From assembly GCA_024642765.1 (NCBI GenBank), contig JAHEAM010000121.1:1-9592 (forward strand): DNA of 9,592 bases. Direction: 5' to 3'. The DNA is from Planctomycetaceae bacterium. GTDB lineage: Bacteria; Planctomycetota; Planctomycetia; Pirellulales; Pirellulaceae. How positions within the stretch are numbered: the first letter of the stretch is position 1; every line of letters begins with the position of its first letter. Below are positions 7,274 through 9,592 of this stretch, in pieces. The notes under the pieces were generated by a model, which ran no database searches, was not told where the DNA came from, and worked only from the letters and a program-made list of their open reading frames with translations. The position numbers were made by a program, and so were the translations under genes.

Positions 7274-9592
7274 CCGCATATTTCATTTCATGGCAGTCGC
7301 ACCAAAAGCTCAAAGTTGGTTATCGAGCGACCACTTATTTTCTACGATAATTTCGCCGAGTGGCTGGCAGAGGAAGCTGCGCAACAGTTCTTGGGAAAAC
7401 TTAATTCAAACGCCCCAAAAAATATCCGCGTCGGCACTAGGCAAAGCCCGTTAGCGCTTCGCCAAGCTGAAATTGTCTCCGAACAACTTCATGCGTTTGG
7501 TTCGAAAACTGAAATCATCAGCATGACAACCAGTGGTGACATGGATTGTTCGAGCAAGATTGCAGACCTCCCTGTCAACACATTTACCGATTCGTTAGAC
7601 GATGCACTTGCTTCCCAGCAGGTCGACGTTGCGGTCCACAGCTACAAAGATTTAGATCCCAACATTGCGAATCCTGAATATTCCCTAGCCGATTTTCGAG
7701 TTATTGCTGTTCTTCGACGTGGCGATCCACGTGAGGTGTTGTGTTCACAAAATGGATCGATTTTGGCGGATCTCGTTCCAGGAGCGCGCGTTGGGACAAG
7801 CTGCACGCGACGTGCGGCGCAGCTATTGCGAATGCGGCCTGATATTACGATGGAGAGTATTCGCGGCCCCGTGGATTCGCGTTTAACTCAGCTTATAAAC
7901 GGCAATTTCGACGCAGTCATTTTGGCGGCCGCAGGTCTTCAACGCCTCAATCGTTCCGCCGAAATTTCTCAAGTCTTTAGTGGGCAGGAATTTTTGCCAG
8001 CTGCCGCGCAAGCCGCCTTAGTTGTACAAACACGAAAGGGAGATGCGACATTTGCTGAAGAATTATCGCAACTTGATCACTACGCGACACGCATGGCGAC
8101 TGATTTGGAATGGCAAGTGGAACGTTTCGTACGGCAACGAGCAGGTTGGAACGTCGGCGTTTTGGCTAGATACACTGGCCAGATGCGGTTGCAAATGCGA
8201 CTAATCGACCCCAACAAAAATTGCATCGGCTACTACGCTAACACTGCGAACACCAAGGAACGTTGCTGGAGATTCGCCAAAAAATGGTTGCAGTCTCACC
8301 TACCAAAGACTCGAGGAAAAGTCTTCTTGGTTGGTGCAGGACCCGGTGACGCAGAGCTGATTTCCGTGAAAGGCCGATGTTTGTTGCGTACTGCGGATGT
8401 CGTGATACACGATCGACTTGTTTCACCTGTGTTGTTGACTGAAATTCGCGACGACGCATTTGTTTTCGACGTTGGTAAGTTTCCTGAACGCCATAAGTCA
8501 AATCAAAACAGAATTTCCAAGCTGTTGGTCGAACATGGGTCTCGCGGCAAACTCGTCGTGAGGTTAAAGGGTGGCGATCCATTTGTTTTCGGACGTGGTT
8601 CAGAAGAACTCAATGCATGCAAAAGCGCCGGCGTGCGTTGTCGTGTTGTACCTGGCATCAGCAGTTCGCTTGCGGCTCCGGCTGCCGCTGGAATACCAGT
8701 TACCGAACGAGGAGTCGCAACGACCCTTGCAATCACCACAGGAGAAATGGGAGCAACGTATCCCGATGCCAACTTTCCGTTCGTCGGCCTGAGTGGTGCC
8801 GACACGGTCGTGACCCTAATGGGACGCAGAAACCTTAAGCAAATCTGCGAAAAGTTAATCTCAGCCGGTCGCTCGCCAGACACATCCGTTGCGTGTATTC
8901 AGAATGCGACACTTCCGCAGCAGCGAGTGGTAGCTGGCACACTGCGAACCATTGTTGAACTTGCCGAATTCAATCAAATTGAATCGCCAATGGTTTTAGT
9001 CGTTGGAGATGTCGTGGCTAAAGTTCGGCATCGCAATAACAAACCATTGCCTTTGGAGGGTCGCCGAATTGCGATAACTCGCCAGCGAAGTCGAGCCAAA
9101 CCATTGGTAAGAAGTTTGTTCGAACATGGAGCCGAAGTCATCGTTGCGCCCATGTTTCGAATTGCCAACAAAACTCTAGAATCTAAAGACATTGCTCGGT
9201 TGAATTGTTTCAACGACTATCAATTGGTTGCGCTCACAAGTCCGAACGCCGTTCAGTACTTTATTCAAGCGATTGAGCATCTATCGCTCGATATCCGAAA
9301 AATCCCAGCCATTGCGTCGGTGGGCCCTGCAACAACAGCAGAGCTCCATAAATATCGCTTGCGACCTGAAATCGAGCCCACAAGCGACTACTCGGCAATT
9401 GGACTTGCCAAATCAATTCAATCAAAGATGCCAATACAAGGAAAAATCCTACACGCCTGCTCGGCGATTGCGGCGCCAACACTTTCCGAACAATTGACGG
9501 CGATGGGTTGGGGCGTCGATCGCGTAGCCATTTACGACAATATTCCGTTGCAAGCCGACCTGCAGCATCTCGACACAGCACTTCGTCCACTC
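6599..9592 (+). CDS. Four-domain siroheme synthesis fusion: SirB/CbiX-HemC-SUMT-HemD (3' end outside window)
   Basis: The frame begins at a GTG that overlaps the hemA stop by 4 bases (GTGA), 9 bases after AAAAGG (6584-6589). I read it codon by codon: 998 codons, no stop, still open at the last base. The domains in order are a two-lobed CbiX/SirB-type sirohydrochlorin chelatase (about residues 1-225), HemC hydroxymethylbilane synthase (about 275-568), a complete uroporphyrinogen-III methyltransferase (about 573-810), and the first 180 residues of HemD (from about 819). The sequence covers HemC and HemD (porphobilinogen to uroporphyrinogen III), SUMT (to precorrin-2) and the final chelation to siroheme. 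Precorrin-2 dehydrogenase is not among them unless it follows HemD. No ATG or GTG with a binding site was seen at the domain borders, so separate proteins are unlikely. CobA-HemD fusions are known in bacteria; I do not know of this four-part order. The HemC domain has lost key residues (see its entry). Confidence 0.95.
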   Translation, partial: MNTLNSATLVLAAHGSPHGSVNQNLVSFSNEVRNCGKFQDVKIVFHYGQPNFSAALDQVEAEHVVVLPLMTSGGYFSKVVLPTAIQTHPNSQHYKLHYLQPIGQSPVIADQAWQLAANTCKRLQIEAAKTRVLFVGHGTRKNAFSRETTFRVADRFLRINDDLQNRSHRFRKVTTAFIDDRPSLSIVAKRLQGCPSLLVLPFLISDGPHFRNDLPSAFGCGPISEPHISFHGSRTKSSKLVIERPLIFYDNFAEWLAEEAAQQFLGKLNSNAPKNIRVGTRQSPLALRQAEIVSEQLHAFGSKTEIISMTTSGDMDCSSKIADLPVNTFTDSLDDALASQQVDVAVHSYKDLDPNIANPEYSLADFRVIAVLRRGDPREVLCSQNGSILADLVPGARVGTSCTRRAAQLLRMRPDITMESIRGPVDSRLTQLINGNFDAVILAAAGLQRLNRSAEISQVFSGQEFLPAAAQAALVVQTRKGDATFAEELSQLDHYATRMATDLEWQVERFVRQRAGWNVGVLARYTGQMRLQMRLIDPNKNCIGYYANTANTKERCWRFAKKWLQSHLPKTRGKVFLVGAGPGDAELISVKGRCLLRTADVVIHDRLVSPVLLTEIRDDAFVFDVGKFPERHKSNQNRISKLLVEHGSRGKLVVRLKGGDPFVFGRGSEELNACKSAGVRCRVVPGISSSLAAPAAAGIPVTERGVATTLAITTGEMGATYPDANFPFVGLSGADTVVTLMGRRNLKQICEKLISAGRSPDTSVACIQNATLPQQRVVAGTLRTIVELAEFNQIESPMVLVVGDVVAKVRHRNNKPLPLEGRRIAITRQRSRAKPLVRSLFEHGAEVIVAPMFRIANKTLESKDIARLNCFNDYQLVALTSPNAVQYFIQAIEHLSLDIRKIPAIASVGPATTAELHKYRLRPEIEPTSDYSAIGLAKSIQSKMPIQGKILHACSAIAAPTLSEQLTAMGWGVDRVAIYDNIPLQADLQHLDTALRPL
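7421..8302 (+). other. Domain 2 of the fusion: HemC-like, cofactor cysteine replaced by Trp
   Basis: HemC signatures are IRVGTRQSPLALRQAEIV (276-293; R281 and S283 match E. coli R11 and S13), VDVAVHSYKDL (342-352; D351 matches catalytic D84), VGTSCTRRAAQLL (398-410; R404/R405), RGPVDSRL (422-429) and LPAAAQAAL. In domain III the family motif GGC, whose Cys (E. coli C242) covalently holds the dipyrromethane cofactor, reads AGW here, with Trp517 (codon 8147-8149). The stretch before FTDSLDDAL reads IADLPVNTF, without the GGKGLF lysine. Nearby cysteines are C542 and C556, not at the canonical site. The fold assignment is firm; activity is in doubt. Frame is continuous through it, so this is not an obvious indel artefact. 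Confidence 0.85.
8315..9028 (+). other. Domain 3 of the fusion: uroporphyrinogen-III C-methyltransferase (SUMT)
   Basis: A complete tetrapyrrole methylase is present: KVFLVGAGPGDAELISVKG (574-592) is the SAM-binding entry, followed by VIHDRLVSP, VVRLKGGDPFVFGRG (653-667), VVPGISSSLAAPAAAGIP and GRSPDTSVACIQNATLPQQR. These match CobA/SirA/CysG-A SUMTs, which add methyl groups at C2 and C7 of uroporphyrinogen III to make precorrin-2. All main motifs are intact, so this domain is probably active. It is the branch point from heme towards siroheme or B12. Confidence 0.94.
9050..9592 (+). other. Domain 4 of the fusion: uroporphyrinogen-III synthase (HemD), partial
   Basis: After a short linker, LEGRRIAITRQRSRA (819-833) starts a HemD-type domain. 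LVALTSPNAVQYF (876-888) and SVGPATTAEL (907-916) are the usual HemD features in sequence that is otherwise poorly conserved in this family. The domain is cut by the window end at residue 998, about 180 of a usual 240-260 residues. HemD cyclises and inverts hydroxymethylbilane to uroporphyrinogen III. Placement directly after SUMT is like known CobA-HemD fusions and supports the call. Confidence 0.85.

Noticed and set aside
8090..8220. Frameshift hiding the HemC cysteine
   Set aside because: The same frame aligns with HemC both before (RGPVDSRL, LPAAAQ) and after, and continues into SUMT. Other frames here show no GGC-like motif.
7215..9590. Several 60-126-residue open frames on both strands within the last 2.4 kb
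   Set aside because: All lie inside the continuous 6599-9592 frame, whose translation shows known enzymes; they are shadows.

Overview
The window reads as an accessory but chromosomal stretch of a Gram-negative-type bacterium of intermediate GC. I infer a member of the Planctomycetota, probably Pirellulaceae-like. This is inference from gene content: a secreted Asp-box (sortilin/VPS10-like) repeat protein, a homologue of the H4MPT-linked C1 pathway protein family (TIGR03123/MfnF-like), which in bacteria is known from methylotrophs and planctomycetes, and the style of the sulfur genes. No rRNA, tRNA, CRISPR array or insertion sequence is visible.

Layout. Bases 1-640 (minus strand) hold the 5' part of a secreted beta-propeller-type repeat protein that leaves the window. 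A ~200-base divergent gap follows. Next come two plus-strand genes joined by an ATGA overlap: a TIGR01777/SDR39U1 NAD(P)-dependent epimerase-like protein (840-1748) and the MfnF-like ASKHA-fold protein (1745-2767). A 282-base gap with palindromes and possible leader structure precedes the sulfur block: an APS-reductase-type CysH (3050-3751), a siroheme sulfite reductase CysI (3823-5556), a short divergent glutamyl-tRNA reductase HemA (5553-6602), and one very long reading frame from GTG 6599 that is still open at the last base (9592).

The long frame is the main discovery. Read from its GTG start it has 998 codons with no stop and encodes, in order, a two-lobed CbiX/SirB-type sirohydrochlorin chelatase, a HemC (hydroxymethylbilane synthase) domain, a complete SUMT (CobA/CysG-A, uroporphyrinogen-III methyltransferase) domain, and the first ~180 residues of a HemD (uroporphyrinogen-III synthase) domain. 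One polypeptide therefore carries four domains of siroheme synthesis. The HemC domain keeps its substrate arginines and catalytic Asp but has Trp where the family has the cysteine that anchors the dipyrromethane cofactor, and it lacks the usual active-site lysines before the KD motif.

How it fits together. CysH makes sulfite from APS, CysI reduces sulfite to sulfide and needs siroheme plus a [4Fe-4S] cluster, and HemA plus the fusion protein would supply siroheme at the same place and time. Junctions of 4 bases (ATGA at 5553, GTGA at 6599) make cysI-hemA-fusion a translationally coupled unit. Not seen in the window: HemL, HemB, precorrin-2 dehydrogenase, APS-forming enzymes, and an electron donor for CysI.
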